A DNA stretch of 64,000 nucleotides from Streptomyces xiaopingdaonensis (GTDB taxonomy: Bacteria > Actinomycetota > Actinomycetes > Streptomycetales > Streptomycetaceae). A program made the position numbers and the translations under genes. The notes under the pieces were generated by a model, which was given only the letters and a program-made list of their open reading frames with translations, was not told where the DNA came from and made no database searches. Where the stretch lies: contig NZ_AJTQ01000370.1 of the NCBI RefSeq assembly GCF_000262345.1, positions 1-64,000 of the forward strand. The letters are read 5' to 3'. Below are positions 8,580 to 16,291 of this stretch, piece by piece (the stretch's first letter is position 1; each line of letters starts with the position of its first letter).

Positions 8580-8900
8580 GGGCCGGCGGTGTCCCCCTTG
8601 GCCGTGTGCAGGGCGATGGCCCATCCACTCCGCGACGGCGTCGCACCTCCGCGGAGAAGACGTACATGCCCGCGGCTGGGTCGGCGATGGGGATGCCGGT
8701 CTTCGCGGGCGAGTCGGGCGTCCCCATGACGGGGGCGAGGCCGGTCTGCCCCGTACGCGCGCTTGTCGTGGTAAGGGCCCGAGCTGCCGTACCCGGACAT
8801 GGCGACCCGTGATCAACTCCCGGTGATGCTCGGAGAGTTCATCGGCGCCGAACCCCGGCCTCGCGACCGCGCCCGCCGCCCGGAGGAAGACGTCGGCACC
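8580..8900 (-). pseudogene. Remnant of a CaiB/BaiF family III CoA-transferase gene
   Basis: Pieces of one conserved protein appear in order on the minus strand but in three different frames. FGADELSEHHRELIT ends near 8807, SGYGSSGPYHDKRAYG starts at 8800, GTPDSPAKTGIPIADPAAGM starts near 8724, and DAVAEWMGH lies near 8642. Together they match the SGYGxxGPYxxxxAY...GxPxxPxKxGxxxADxxAGMY...DALAEWMG core of family III CoA-transferases. Only about 100 of the usual roughly 390 residues remain, with at least three frameshifts and an apparent small deletion. No function can be retained. Confidence 0.85.
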
Positions 8901-9100
8901 GCCGACGCGCCCGCACCGGCTCGCGTCGGCCGGCGCCTCGGTCGGCGAACCGCCGTGCACCGCACGGTGGTTCACCGGGGCGGAACCGCCACACCGACGG
9001 CCGGCGGTTACGCCCCCGACCGCTGCGGACACCCGGCTACGGAACAGCCGGTTCCCGGCAGACGTTGAGCCGGCGACGCCACCGCACTCCTGGAGCTTCC

Positions 9101-9700
9101 GTGTCCCACCCCCTCCCCGTCCGCCCGGCCACCCCGCAGGACATCCCGCAGGCCGTCGAGACGCTCACCGACGCCTTCGCCGACTACCCGTTCACCCGGC
9201 ACACCGTCTCGGCCGACGGCCACCGGGAGCGCGTGGGCCGCCTCCAGGAACTCTTCCTCGTACGCGTCGGCATGGCGTGCGGCCGCGTGTGGGTCGCGGA
9301 AGGCGGCGCCGCCGTCGCCGCGTGGACGACGCCGGAACGGGACGCCCTCCCGGCGCTCGCCGAAGTCGCCCCGCTCGCCGTCGAGTTGGCCGGGGACCGC
9401 GCCGGCGCCGCGGAGGCGGCCGAAGCCGCACTGGCACCGCACCGGCCGACGGAGCCGACGTGGTTCCTCGCCACAGTCGGCGTCGCACCCGCGGCGCAGG
9501 CACGCGGCCTCGGCTCGGCCGTCCTCGCCCCCGGCCTGGAAGCGGCCGACAGAGCCGGGGACGCCGCCTTCCTGGAGACGTCGAGCGAGGCGAACCTCCG
9601 CTTCTACGGACGCCTCGGCTTCGCCGTCACGGCGGAGGTCGAGCTCCCGGAGGGCGGGCCGCTCACCTGGTGCATGCGGCGGGAGCCGAACCCGGGCTGA
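9101..9700 (+). CDS. GNAT-family N-acetyltransferase
   Basis: With a GTG start at 9101, preceded by GGAG, the protein has 199 residues. An upstream TTG at 9065 is in frame but has no ribosome site. The GNAT acetyl-CoA-binding motif A is visible as VGVAPAAQARGLGSAVLAPG near residue 135, followed by LETSSEANLRFYGRLGF, the usual motif B. The N-terminal half (PVRPATPQDIPQAVETLTDA) matches Streptomyces GNATs of unknown substrate. It is convergent with the SDR gene that follows and shows no operon partner. The substrate, whether small molecule or protein, cannot be told. Confidence 0.88.
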   Translation: MSHPLPVRPATPQDIPQAVETLTDAFADYPFTRHTVSADGHRERVGRLQELFLVRVGMACGRVWVAEGGAAVAAWTTPERDALPALAEVAPLAVELAGDRAGAAEAAEAALAPHRPTEPTWFLATVGVAPAAQARGLGSAVLAPGLEAADRAGDAAFLETSSEANLRFYGRLGFAVTAEVELPEGGPLTWCMRREPNPG

Positions 9701-9786
9701 GGCCAGCGCTTCCGACGGGGCGCGCACCCGGTGCAGCCGTGGCACACGCACTCGGACAACCACCAACCCGTCGCCCGGCGTTGGCC

Positions 9787-11292
9787 CTACCGGCGCCGGT
9801 GGTCCGCCCGCTCCGCCGCGTCAACGATGTTCCGCGCCATTCCGCCGAAGACGGCACCGTGGAAGGGCCACACCGCCCACCAGTACGCGTGCCCCGCCAG
9901 CCCGTGCGGGTGGAAGACGGCCTGCTGCGCGTAGACGGTCTGCCCCGACCGGTCCTGTGCGACCCGGAGTTCGAGCCAGGCGAGCCCCGGCACCCGCATC
10001 TCCGCACGGAGGCGGAGCAGCCGCCCGGCATCGACCTCCTCGACGCGCCAGAAGTCGAGCGAGTCGCCGACGCGCAGGCGCTCCGGGTCCCGACGCCCGC
10101 GGCGCAGCCCGACGCCGCCCACGAGCCGGTCGAGGAAACCGCGCACCGACCAGGCGAGCGGGAAGGAGTACCAGCCGTTCTCCCCGCCGACACCCTCGAT
10201 CACCTGCCACAGCGCGGCACTCGAGGCAGAAGTGCGGCGCGCCCGCCGGTCCGTGTAGAGGCTGCCGCCGGACCAACCGGGGTCGCTGGGGAGCGGGTCG
10301 CTGGGCGCGCCCGGCGTCGACGCCGACGACCAGCGCGTCGCCACGTCGGCCTCCCGCACCCGGCGCAGGGCGAGTTCGACGGAGTGCACGAAGCCGATGC
10401 GGCCGCCCGGCGGGTCCGGCACGTACCGCGCGATGTCGTGCTCCTCGCAGACGACCGGGTGGCGCAGCGACTCCGTGAGCGGCTTGGCGATGCTCGCGGG
10501 CACGGGCGTGACGAGCCCGACCCAGTAGCTGGAGAGCTTCGGCGTCAGCACGGGAACGGGCACGATCACCCTCCGCGGCAGCCTCGCGACCTCGGCGTAC
10601 CCCTGCATCATCTCCCGATAGGTGAGGATATCGGGCCCGCCGACGTCGAACGCCCGGCTGACGTCGGGCGGCAGCAGGGCGCATCCCACCAGGTAGCGCA
10701 ACACGTCCCGCACCGCGATCGGCTGCACCCGGACGCCGACCCAGTTGGGCGTGACCATCACAGGCAACCGCTCCGTGAGATACCGCAGCATCTCGAACGA
10801 GGCGGACCCGGACCCGATGACAACCGCCGCCCGCAGCACCGCAGTCGGCACGCCCGACCGGAGAAGCCGGCGCCCGACCTCGGCCCGCGACCGCAGATGC
10901 GGCGACAGCACCGACTCGGGGACGCCCGCAGGGGTGAGCCCTCCGAGGTACACGATCCGCCCGACGCCGGCGAGACGAGCCGCCTCCCCGAAGGCACGGG
11001 CCGCCCGGCGGTCCGTCTCCTCGAAGTCGCTCCCCGACCCGAGCGCGTGCACCAGGTAGTACGCGACGTCGACCCCCTCCAACGCCCGCTCCACGTCCCC
11101 CCGTTCGGTGACGTCCCCCTGCGCCGTCTCCACCTGCTCCGCCCACGGCTGATCCCGCAGCTTCCGCGGCGTACGCACCAGGCACCGCACGGCGTACCCG
11201 GCCCGCAACAACTCGGGCACGAGCCGTCCCCCGACGTACCCGCTCGCCCCGGTCACCAGGCACAGGGGGCGCGCTTTTTCGGTCTGGGCCAT
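9787..11292 (-). CDS. NAD(P)-binding SDR fused to a DUF2867 domain
   Basis: With an ATG at 11292 and GGAAGG nine bases upstream, the product has 501 residues. Residues about 10-330 form an atypical short-chain dehydrogenase/NmrA-like domain with VTGASGYVGGRLVPELLRAG as the nucleotide-binding loop. Residues about 350-490 form a DUF2867 domain ending in WWAVWPFHGAVFGGMARNI. This fusion is common in actinobacteria, where it is annotated as an NAD-dependent epimerase or hydroxylase-like protein without a proven reaction. It stands alone, and the GTG at 11322 is a possible but less supported start. Confidence 0.85.
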   Translation of the reverse strand: MAQTEKARPLCLVTGASGYVGGRLVPELLRAGYAVRCLVRTPRKLRDQPWAEQVETAQGDVTERGDVERALEGVDVAYYLVHALGSGSDFEETDRRAARAFGEAARLAGVGRIVYLGGLTPAGVPESVLSPHLRSRAEVGRRLLRSGVPTAVLRAAVVIGSGSASFEMLRYLTERLPVMVTPNWVGVRVQPIAVRDVLRYLVGCALLPPDVSRAFDVGGPDILTYREMMQGYAEVARLPRRVIVPVPVLTPKLSSYWVGLVTPVPASIAKPLTESLRHPVVCEEHDIARYVPDPPGGRIGFVHSVELALRRVREADVATRWSSASTPGAPSDPLPSDPGWSGGSLYTDRRARRTSASSAALWQVIEGVGGENGWYSFPLAWSVRGFLDRLVGGVGLRRGRRDPERLRVGDSLDFWRVEEVDAGRLLRLRAEMRVPGLAWLELRVAQDRSGQTVYAQQAVFHPHGLAGHAYWWAVWPFHGAVFGGMARNIVDAAERADHRRR

Positions 11293-11635
11293 GCGTGGAT
11301 GCCTTCCGCCGCCTGTCGGCACGACACACCCTGCCGCGCGTCCGGGAGCTTATGTGCGCCGCAGTATCGAGGCGCCGCGGCGGGGCCGTCCTGGTGCGGG
11401 GTTGCCACATCCGGCCGAGCCGAGCGGACAGTGCCGTGACGGGAAGCGACCGTCCTGCGGCGCATGCGTCCCTCCAGCCGCGTGGGAGAGCGACAGTGCT
11501 GGCCGGCGCCCGCGCTGCGTGACCAGCCGCGGCGCACGCGGATGGCCGAGTCGCGTCCTGGCGACCACCACACGCCACCTGCTGCTGTTGTAGCGCCGCA
11601 CGCCGCAGGCTTGCGAGCGGCTTTCGGAGGTGGGC
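11293..11635. other. Intergenic region upstream of the Qat-like pair, no gene seen
   Basis: About 340 bases separate the divergently read SDR gene from the QatB-like gene. No frame gives a recognisable product, and no ATPase (QatA) remnant is visible. The region must hold the promoter of the Qat-like pair. The last bases form its ribosome site, GGAGG at 11626-11630. Confidence 0.6.
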
Positions 11636-12424
11636 ATGGGGACGTCGCGGGCATGGCGGGGACCGCGAGGTGCGTCGAAAACTTGCGACCGGCGCCGATG
11701 GGAGCTAGCACGAGACAGTTTCAAGCGGGCAGCTTCGCAGCACCCTTGCCCATCCGACAGTTTGGTGGCTGCGGCACAACTGAACATCGACACACTGCAC
11801 CAAACACTCCGCAAGAACCGAAACGAGTTCGGTCTTTTGAGTGTGACGGTGGAGGCCGGGGAGAGGCTCACGAGGGCTGTCACCGTGGGGCAGCCGATCC
11901 CTGCCGAACCGAAGGAGGTGGCGCAGTTCATCGCGGCCGTCGGCGGTACCGGCGGCACCCTCGCGGACGCGGCGGTACGCCGCGCGGCACACTCCTCAGC
12001 GAACCGGCTCCTGGCAAGGTACGTTTCGGAAACCGGCAGCAGTCGCGGTGTCTTCTCCGGCGAATTATTCTGCTACCTCTACCGGCTGTTCTTTGGCGAC
12101 GTAGTAGCCGAGTTCCTCCGCATGGCTGTCGCCGAGCAGATCAGCTTGGCACTACCTATCCCCCTCATGTTCGGAGCCGAGGAGGAGTTCACCGAGAGCG
12201 TGTCCGGAAAGATCGTGGACCTGCTTCCCGATCCGTGCGCAGAGGCCCGGCACGCCGAGGAAGCGGCACAGAAAACGCAGGATGCCGTCGAATTCTTCGG
12301 TGACCCGGAAGGCCAACTCGCCGACTCCCTCACGGAGCGCGCGGAAAAACTCGTCCCGCAGACGGCCCTCCGGGCATTGGGGTTGGCCGACCCCAACGAG
12401 CCGAAGATCGACACGGCTCTCTAG
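11636..12424 (+). CDS. QatB-like protein starting MGTS (putative antiphage defence partner)
   Basis: The ATG at 11636 has GGAGG five bases upstream. This gives a 262-residue protein beginning MGTSRAWRGPRG; an in-frame GTG at 11630 overlaps the ribosome site and is unlikely. The MGTS-x-x-x-GP N-terminus, an Ala/Arg-rich middle (TLADAAVRRAAHSSANRLLA) and a QueC-like gene 14 bases downstream are the marks of QatB, a small protein of the QatABCD antiphage system. No enzymatic motif is visible. The N-terminal Gly may be the point where the QueC-like partner attaches a deazaguanine (inference from related systems). A TTA codon at 12065-12067 suggests dependence on the bldA tRNA. Base usage is less GC-rich than in neighbours, consistent with transfer. 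The identification rests on motif memory and gene pairing. Confidence 0.6.
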   Translation: MGTSRAWRGPRGASKTCDRRRWELARDSFKRAASQHPCPSDSLVAAAQLNIDTLHQTLRKNRNEFGLLSVTVEAGERLTRAVTVGQPIPAEPKEVAQFIAAVGGTGGTLADAAVRRAAHSSANRLLARYVSETGSSRGVFSGELFCYLYRLFFGDVVAEFLRMAVAEQISLALPIPLMFGAEEEFTESVSGKIVDLLPDPCAEARHAEEAAQKTQDAVEFFGDPEGQLADSLTERAEKLVPQTALRALGLADPNEPKIDTAL

Positions 12425-12438
12425 GTGAGGAAACGAGA

Positions 12439-13746
12439 ATGAGTGGTGCGTACGCGCGTTTCGTGTGGCTCACACATCCGAACGATTCCCCACCGCACGG
12501 CGGGGATTGGCGACCCATAGGTGACAACGACTTCGCCGAACGTGAGTCACGGGAACCGGACCGGCGCCCTTATCTGGGCTCGCCTCCGGAATGGGCACGC
12601 GATCTCCAGCGTGTGGCACGTGCCGTCTTCGCCGTCGACAAACGCGCTATCCGCGAAAAGACATACGACGAGTGGACGAGGCACCTGCATCTCCGCGTGC
12701 CTGTCTCGGCTCCGGACCATTGGGCGGCAGTCCGCCCGGTCCTCACCTCCCTCCTCTCCACGACGACAGGGGATGCGTGGGAGCTCGAATTCACCCGCTC
12801 AGGACCGGGACCAGCCATACCGCAGCGTCTCCCCATCGCGCCTGCACGCTGCCCCGAAGTAGCGCTCTTCTCCGGCGGTCTGGATTCCTTCAGCTGGGCA
12901 TGGCAACGCACCGTCGCGCCTTCCGCACTTCCTCTGCACCTCGTGATGTTCGAAGAGCAACGCGTGACCAATGAGCAGAACCATCTACTCGAATGCATGG
13001 GGAATCGGCCCAGGAAGCCGGTCCTCCAGGACACGCAGAGCCAGACGGTACACCGCGTTCGCGGGTGCGGCAGCGAGTACTCGACACGCTCCCGGGGGCT
13101 GCTCTACCTGGCGACTGCCGTCCACGCCGCCGCGGCCGAATCGGCGAATGTGGTGCGCGTACCGGAAAACGGGCAGCTCGCACTCAACCCCCCACTCACC
13201 GCGTCGCGTACCGGTTCCCTCTCGACCCGCTCAGTGCATCCGTGGACGCTCCATCAGCTGAACCGGCTCATCGAGGAAATAGCCGAAGGCGAGCAACCGG
13301 TCCGCGTCGAGAACCCTTTCGCCATGATGACCAAGGCCGAGGTATGCCGCGCGGCGGCATCGGCTGGGCAACAGTTGCAGGAGTCGACTGTCAGTTGCGG
13401 CGCCTCGCCTCGGCGACGCCTCGGCTCGAGCAATGCGGCGCACTGCGGCGCCTGCTTCCCCTGCCTGGTCCGCCGATCCAGCCTGCTGCACACGTTCGGT
13501 GACGATCGAACCGAGTACCTGACCGACCCCTGGAGAAACGGAATCGAGAGTGGGACGGAGCACTGGTCGGCTCTCCGCCGATGGCTCGACAGGGAGTTCA
13601 CCGAAGTCGACCTCGTGACTGACACTCCGCTACCGCCTGACGCCGACGCTGCCGCGCTGACGGGCGTAGTCGAGAAAGGCCGGAACGAACTGCGGCAGTT
13701 CGTGGAGTGGGCTCAGGCCGGGGAGGTGCGTCCTGGTCAGGGATGA
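12439..13746 (+). CDS. QatC-like QueC-family ATP pyrophosphatase (putative defence enzyme)
   Basis: The protein has 435 residues. An N-terminal region of about 135 residues precedes a QueC-type domain. The ATP-PPi loop SGGLDSF starts at Ser145, a SRGLLYLATAVHAAA helix follows near residue 215, and NPFAMMTKAEV lies near residue 293. The zinc cysteines are C320, C336, C339 and C342 (CGACFPC). QueC makes 7-cyano-7-deazaguanine; QatC and other defence-associated QueC proteins are longer, with an extra N-terminal region, as here. Fourteen bases separate it from the QatB-like gene, and GAGGAAACGAG precedes the ATG, so the two form an operon. No QueD, QueE or FolE gene is adjacent, which argues against a queuosine pathway role. 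Its end overlaps the convergent neighbour by 10 bases. Confidence 0.78.
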   Translation: MSGAYARFVWLTHPNDSPPHGGDWRPIGDNDFAERESREPDRRPYLGSPPEWARDLQRVARAVFAVDKRAIREKTYDEWTRHLHLRVPVSAPDHWAAVRPVLTSLLSTTTGDAWELEFTRSGPGPAIPQRLPIAPARCPEVALFSGGLDSFSWAWQRTVAPSALPLHLVMFEEQRVTNEQNHLLECMGNRPRKPVLQDTQSQTVHRVRGCGSEYSTRSRGLLYLATAVHAAAAESANVVRVPENGQLALNPPLTASRTGSLSTRSVHPWTLHQLNRLIEEIAEGEQPVRVENPFAMMTKAEVCRAAASAGQQLQESTVSCGASPRRRLGSSNAAHCGACFPCLVRRSSLLHTFGDDRTEYLTDPWRNGIESGTEHWSALRRWLDREFTEVDLVTDTPLPPDADAAALTGVVEKGRNELRQFVEWAQAGEVRPGQG

Positions 13747-14171
13747 AGCGCCACCTCCGCCCACACCGTCTTCCCCGGCCCCACCCGCCCGCACACGCCC
13801 CACCGAGCCGCGAGCGCCTCCACGAGGAACAGCCCCCGCCCGTCCTCCGTTTCCGGGCCCGGGGTGCGGGGCGAGGGAAGGGACTCGTGGGTATCGCTCA
13901 CCTCGAGGCGGACGACGCCCGCCGACTTCTGCCAGGACAGCCGGAGTTCGAAGTCGCGTCCCGGTACGCGGCCGTGGACGGCTGCGTTGGTGGTGAGTTC
14001 GGCGACGAGGAGGACGGCGTTCTCGGAGAGCGGTGAGTCGTAGGCGATTCCCCAGGTGTCGAGCTGCCAGGCGGTCAGATGGCGGGCGAGTCTGGCGCCG
14101 CGGGGGGTGGCGGAGAATTTCTGGACGAACACCCTTGCGGTGTTGAGGGGTTGGGGTTGCGAACGGTGCAT
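13737..14171 (-). CDS. Anti-sigma-factor-type ATP-binding protein (HATPase_c_2, RsbW-like)
   Basis: Starting at the ATG at 14171 the product has 144 residues. It shows a GHKL ATPase fold: the N-box LLVAELTTNAAVHG near residue 60, the G1-like LEVSDTHESLPSPR near residue 95 and the G2 box DGRGLFLVEALAARWGV near residue 115. Streptomyces has dozens of such small kinase-like proteins, usually paired with XRE/DUF397 genes as here. Their targets are mostly unknown anti-sigma or anti-anti-sigma partners. It is divergent from the XRE regulator, 151 bases away. An earlier start would add a long, unrelated N-terminal extension and is rejected. Confidence 0.88.
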   Translation of the reverse strand: MHRSQPQPLNTARVFVQKFSATPRGARLARHLTAWQLDTWGIAYDSPLSENAVLLVAELTTNAAVHGRVPGRDFELRLSWQKSAGVVRLEVSDTHESLPSPRTPGPETEDGRGLFLVEALAARWGVCGRVGPGKTVWAEVALHP

Positions 14172-14322
14172 GGGACCAGAATTCGGCCGTCCACCGTAGC
14201 CGCTACAGGCCCGAGAGGAATACAGATCGCGCTGTATCTCCGACTCAGTGGACCGGGCTGATCGCCGAGGGTGACCATGGGTGGTCCAAGCGGATCGCAC
14301 AGTGCACGGAAGGCGGACGACG

Positions 14323-15171
14323 ATGGCGTCGGACGACGGCCCCACCACACAGCCCGGTGAACCCCAACTCTCGGACAGTCTGCGGACGTTCGGGGCCGTC
14401 CTCAGAGCCCTGCGCGACGAAGCGGGCCTGACGCGCGAGGAATTCGGCCCGCTCGTCGGGTACTCGGCGCCGTACATCGCCAAGATCGAGCAGGGGAAGC
14501 GGTACCCGCCGAGCGACCTTCCCGTGCGAGCGGAGGAGGCTCTGGGGCAGCTCGCCGTCAAGGTACTTGAGGCTGCGGGGAGGAGCCTGCGTCGGCGGCC
14601 CGGGTTGGCTTCCTGGTTCCAGCACTGGGCGTCACTTGAGGAGGACGCCGTCAGCCTGTACGCATACGAGTGCCGCGTGCTTCCCGGACTGCTGCAACCG
14701 GAGCCCTATGCCCGACGCATCTTTGAGCGGCGTCTGCCGCCGTTGAGCGACACCCAGGTTGAACGTCAAATTACCGCTCGGCTGAAGCGACAGAAGCTCA
14801 TGGAAGAACGCCAGAATACTCTTTTCAGCTTCGTGATCGAGCAGGCAGTTCTCGAACGCCACATGGGTGGGCCGCAGATCACGGCGGACGCGATCGATCA
14901 TCTTCTGTCCCTCGGCACAAGGGCGAACGTGGAGATCCAACTGATGCCTCTACAACAGGAGGACCACGCGGGGTATGACGGTCAAATGTACATCGCTGAA
15001 ACGCCGACCCACGACTGGATCGGCTATACGGAAGGCCACCGCTCCAGCAATCTGATCACTGCTCCGCAAGAGGTCAGCGCTCTACTCCAACGCTATGGGA
15101 AGCTGCGGGCACAGGCCATGGACCACCGGGCCACCGTGAGCCTTCTGGAAGAGATGCGAGGAGCGCTGTGA
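14323..15171 (+). CDS. XRE-family regulator with DUF5753 domain
   Basis: With an ATG at 14323 (GGAAGG nine bases upstream) the product has 282 residues. Residues about 20-75 are a Cro/C1-type helix-turn-helix (LRALRDEAGLTREEFGPLVG, then YSAPYIAKIEQGKRYPPSDL). The rest is the DUF5753 effector domain typical of streptomycete regulators that partner DUF397 proteins, with features such as VLPGLLQPEPYARRIF and the C-terminal region after ADAIDHLLSLG. Its stop overlaps the GTG start of the DUF397 gene. Family members control development and secondary metabolism or act as toxin-antitoxin-like pairs; the target here is unknown. Confidence 0.92.
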   Translation: MASDDGPTTQPGEPQLSDSLRTFGAVLRALRDEAGLTREEFGPLVGYSAPYIAKIEQGKRYPPSDLPVRAEEALGQLAVKVLEAAGRSLRRRPGLASWFQHWASLEEDAVSLYAYECRVLPGLLQPEPYARRIFERRLPPLSDTQVERQITARLKRQKLMEERQNTLFSFVIEQAVLERHMGGPQITADAIDHLLSLGTRANVEIQLMPLQQEDHAGYDGQMYIAETPTHDWIGYTEGHRSSNLITAPQEVSALLQRYGKLRAQAMDHRATVSLLEEMRGAL

Positions 15172-15386
15172 GTACCAGAACCCACGAGGAGTGGCGCAAG
15201 AGCAGCTACAGCGGCAGTGACGGCGACAACTGCGTAGAAGTGACCGCGCCGCCTGTGCCCCGTGTACGCGTAAGAGATTCGAAGAACGTCAAGCGACTCC
15301 CCCTCCAGGTCTCCCGGCATGCCTGGGCGGCTTTCACCACCCACCTCAGGGCAGCGTGTACGGCTGATGATCCCGGCTCCGGGTAG
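15168..15386 (+). CDS. DUF397 small protein, partner of the XRE regulator
   Basis: This 72-residue protein starts at a GTG overlapping the stop of the XRE gene (GTGA), so translation is coupled. It has the DUF397 signature WRKSSYSGSDGDNCVEV near residues 8-24 and VRVRDSKN near residue 36, the usual conserved strand. The C-terminus after residue 50 is longer and less typical. DUF397 proteins are small cytoplasmic partners of XRE/DUF5753 regulators, with BldB as the known developmental example. Direct binding to the upstream regulator is likely. Confidence 0.92.
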   Translation: MSTRTHEEWRKSSYSGSDGDNCVEVTAPPVPRVRVRDSKNVKRLPLQVSRHAWAAFTTHLRAACTADDPGSG

Positions 15387-15580
15387 CGGAGGCCGCCCTC
15401 AACCACCCTCAACTGGGGAGCAGTTGACGAAAGGAAGCTACGTGCATCCGGAGGCTCTAGCGCAGTGTGGTGTCCGTCAGCCTGCTGCTCACGCTTCAGT
15501 GAATGCACACCGGAGTGGGATTGTCACAGGTTGTGGCTAGCCTGGATGTCGCCTGGCTCGTATCGAAAGAAGGGCTCACC

Positions 15581-16222
15581 ATGACTGTGATGCTGGAACG
15601 ACGAAGCTCCACCGAAGAGCCCCGTAAGCGCATACGGCCCTGGAGCGGCTCTGCCAGCTTCCAGGAGCTGTGCCGGACGTTGCTGGAGATGAAGGTGCCG
15701 GACGGTTACAGGACGGAGATTATCGGGGGGAACATCGTCATGTCGCCGTTCCAGCGCGGCTACTACCACTTCGCCATGGAGCACCTGGAGGAGCAACTCC
15801 GACCGCATCTGCCGAAGGGCCACACGGTGGGCAGCCGCCCGTTCCTCTTCGCCTTCCCCGAGCAGGACCGGGTGTACGGCCCCGATACATACGTCGTGGA
15901 CCGCGAGGTTTTCCGTACAGCCGACCGCCTGCTGGACGGTGCCTCGCTGGCGCTCGTCGCGGAGTTGACCTCTCCCTCCACCGCAGGAACCGACTGGGGA
16001 GACAAGCTCCGCGTCTACGGGCACGCGGGCGTACCCGTCCACCTCGTTCTCCACGCCGCGGACGCGACGGCGACGGTCTTCTGGCAGCCGACGCCCGAGG
16101 GCTACGCCGAGCGGAGCACCGTGCCCTACGGGGAGAAGCTGCACATCCCCGCACCGTTCGACTTCGAGCTCGACACCGCGGAGTTCGGCGAACTCCCGGA
16201 GGCAGCACCGGAGTCGGGATAG
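15581..16222 (+). CDS. Uma2-family (DUF820) putative restriction-endonuclease-fold protein
   Basis: With an ATG at 15581 and AAGAAGG upstream the product has 213 residues. It shows the Uma2 pattern: an N-terminal EIIGGNIVMSPFQRGYYHF, the acidic PDTYVVD near residue 103, the AELTSPSTAGTDWGDKLRVY block with Glu and Lys typical of PD-(D/E)XK nucleases, and GVPVHLVLHA. These proteins are very abundant in Streptomyces, and their biological substrates are unknown. It stands alone and converges on glyS, with a strong hairpin terminator between them. An earlier in-frame start at 15503 has no ribosome site. Confidence 0.88.
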   Translation: MTVMLERRSSTEEPRKRIRPWSGSASFQELCRTLLEMKVPDGYRTEIIGGNIVMSPFQRGYYHFAMEHLEEQLRPHLPKGHTVGSRPFLFAFPEQDRVYGPDTYVVDREVFRTADRLLDGASLALVAELTSPSTAGTDWGDKLRVYGHAGVPVHLVLHAADATATVFWQPTPEGYAERSTVPYGEKLHIPAPFDFELDTAEFGELPEAAPESG

Positions 16223-16251
16223 CCCGGCAGCCACGGAACGCGCACAGAACA

Positions 16252-16280
16252 GGCCCGGCACCCCACCGGAGTGCCGGGCC
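16252..16280. terminator. Bidirectional terminator between the Uma2 gene and glyS
   Basis: A perfect 10-base-pair hairpin: GGCCCGGCAC at 16252-16261 pairs with GTGCCGGGCC at 16271-16280 around a nine-base loop. It sits in the 69-base gap between two convergent genes. It has no long T-run, as is usual in Streptomyces. Confidence 0.8.
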
Positions 16281-16291
16281 GAAACACCGCT

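Noticed and set aside
8505..9032. Minus-strand open frame that could be taken for an intact 175-residue protein
   Set aside because: It contains only parts of a CaiB/BaiF protein; the other parts continue in different frames, so it is a remnant.
9065..9100. TTG start 36 bases upstream of the GNAT gene
   Set aside because: No ribosome site precedes it, while the GTG at 9101 has one and matches the family start.
11293..11635. Possible QatA ATPase remnant upstream of the Qat-like pair
   Set aside because: No Walker motif or other ATPase segment could be read in any frame, and the gap is far too short for the gene.
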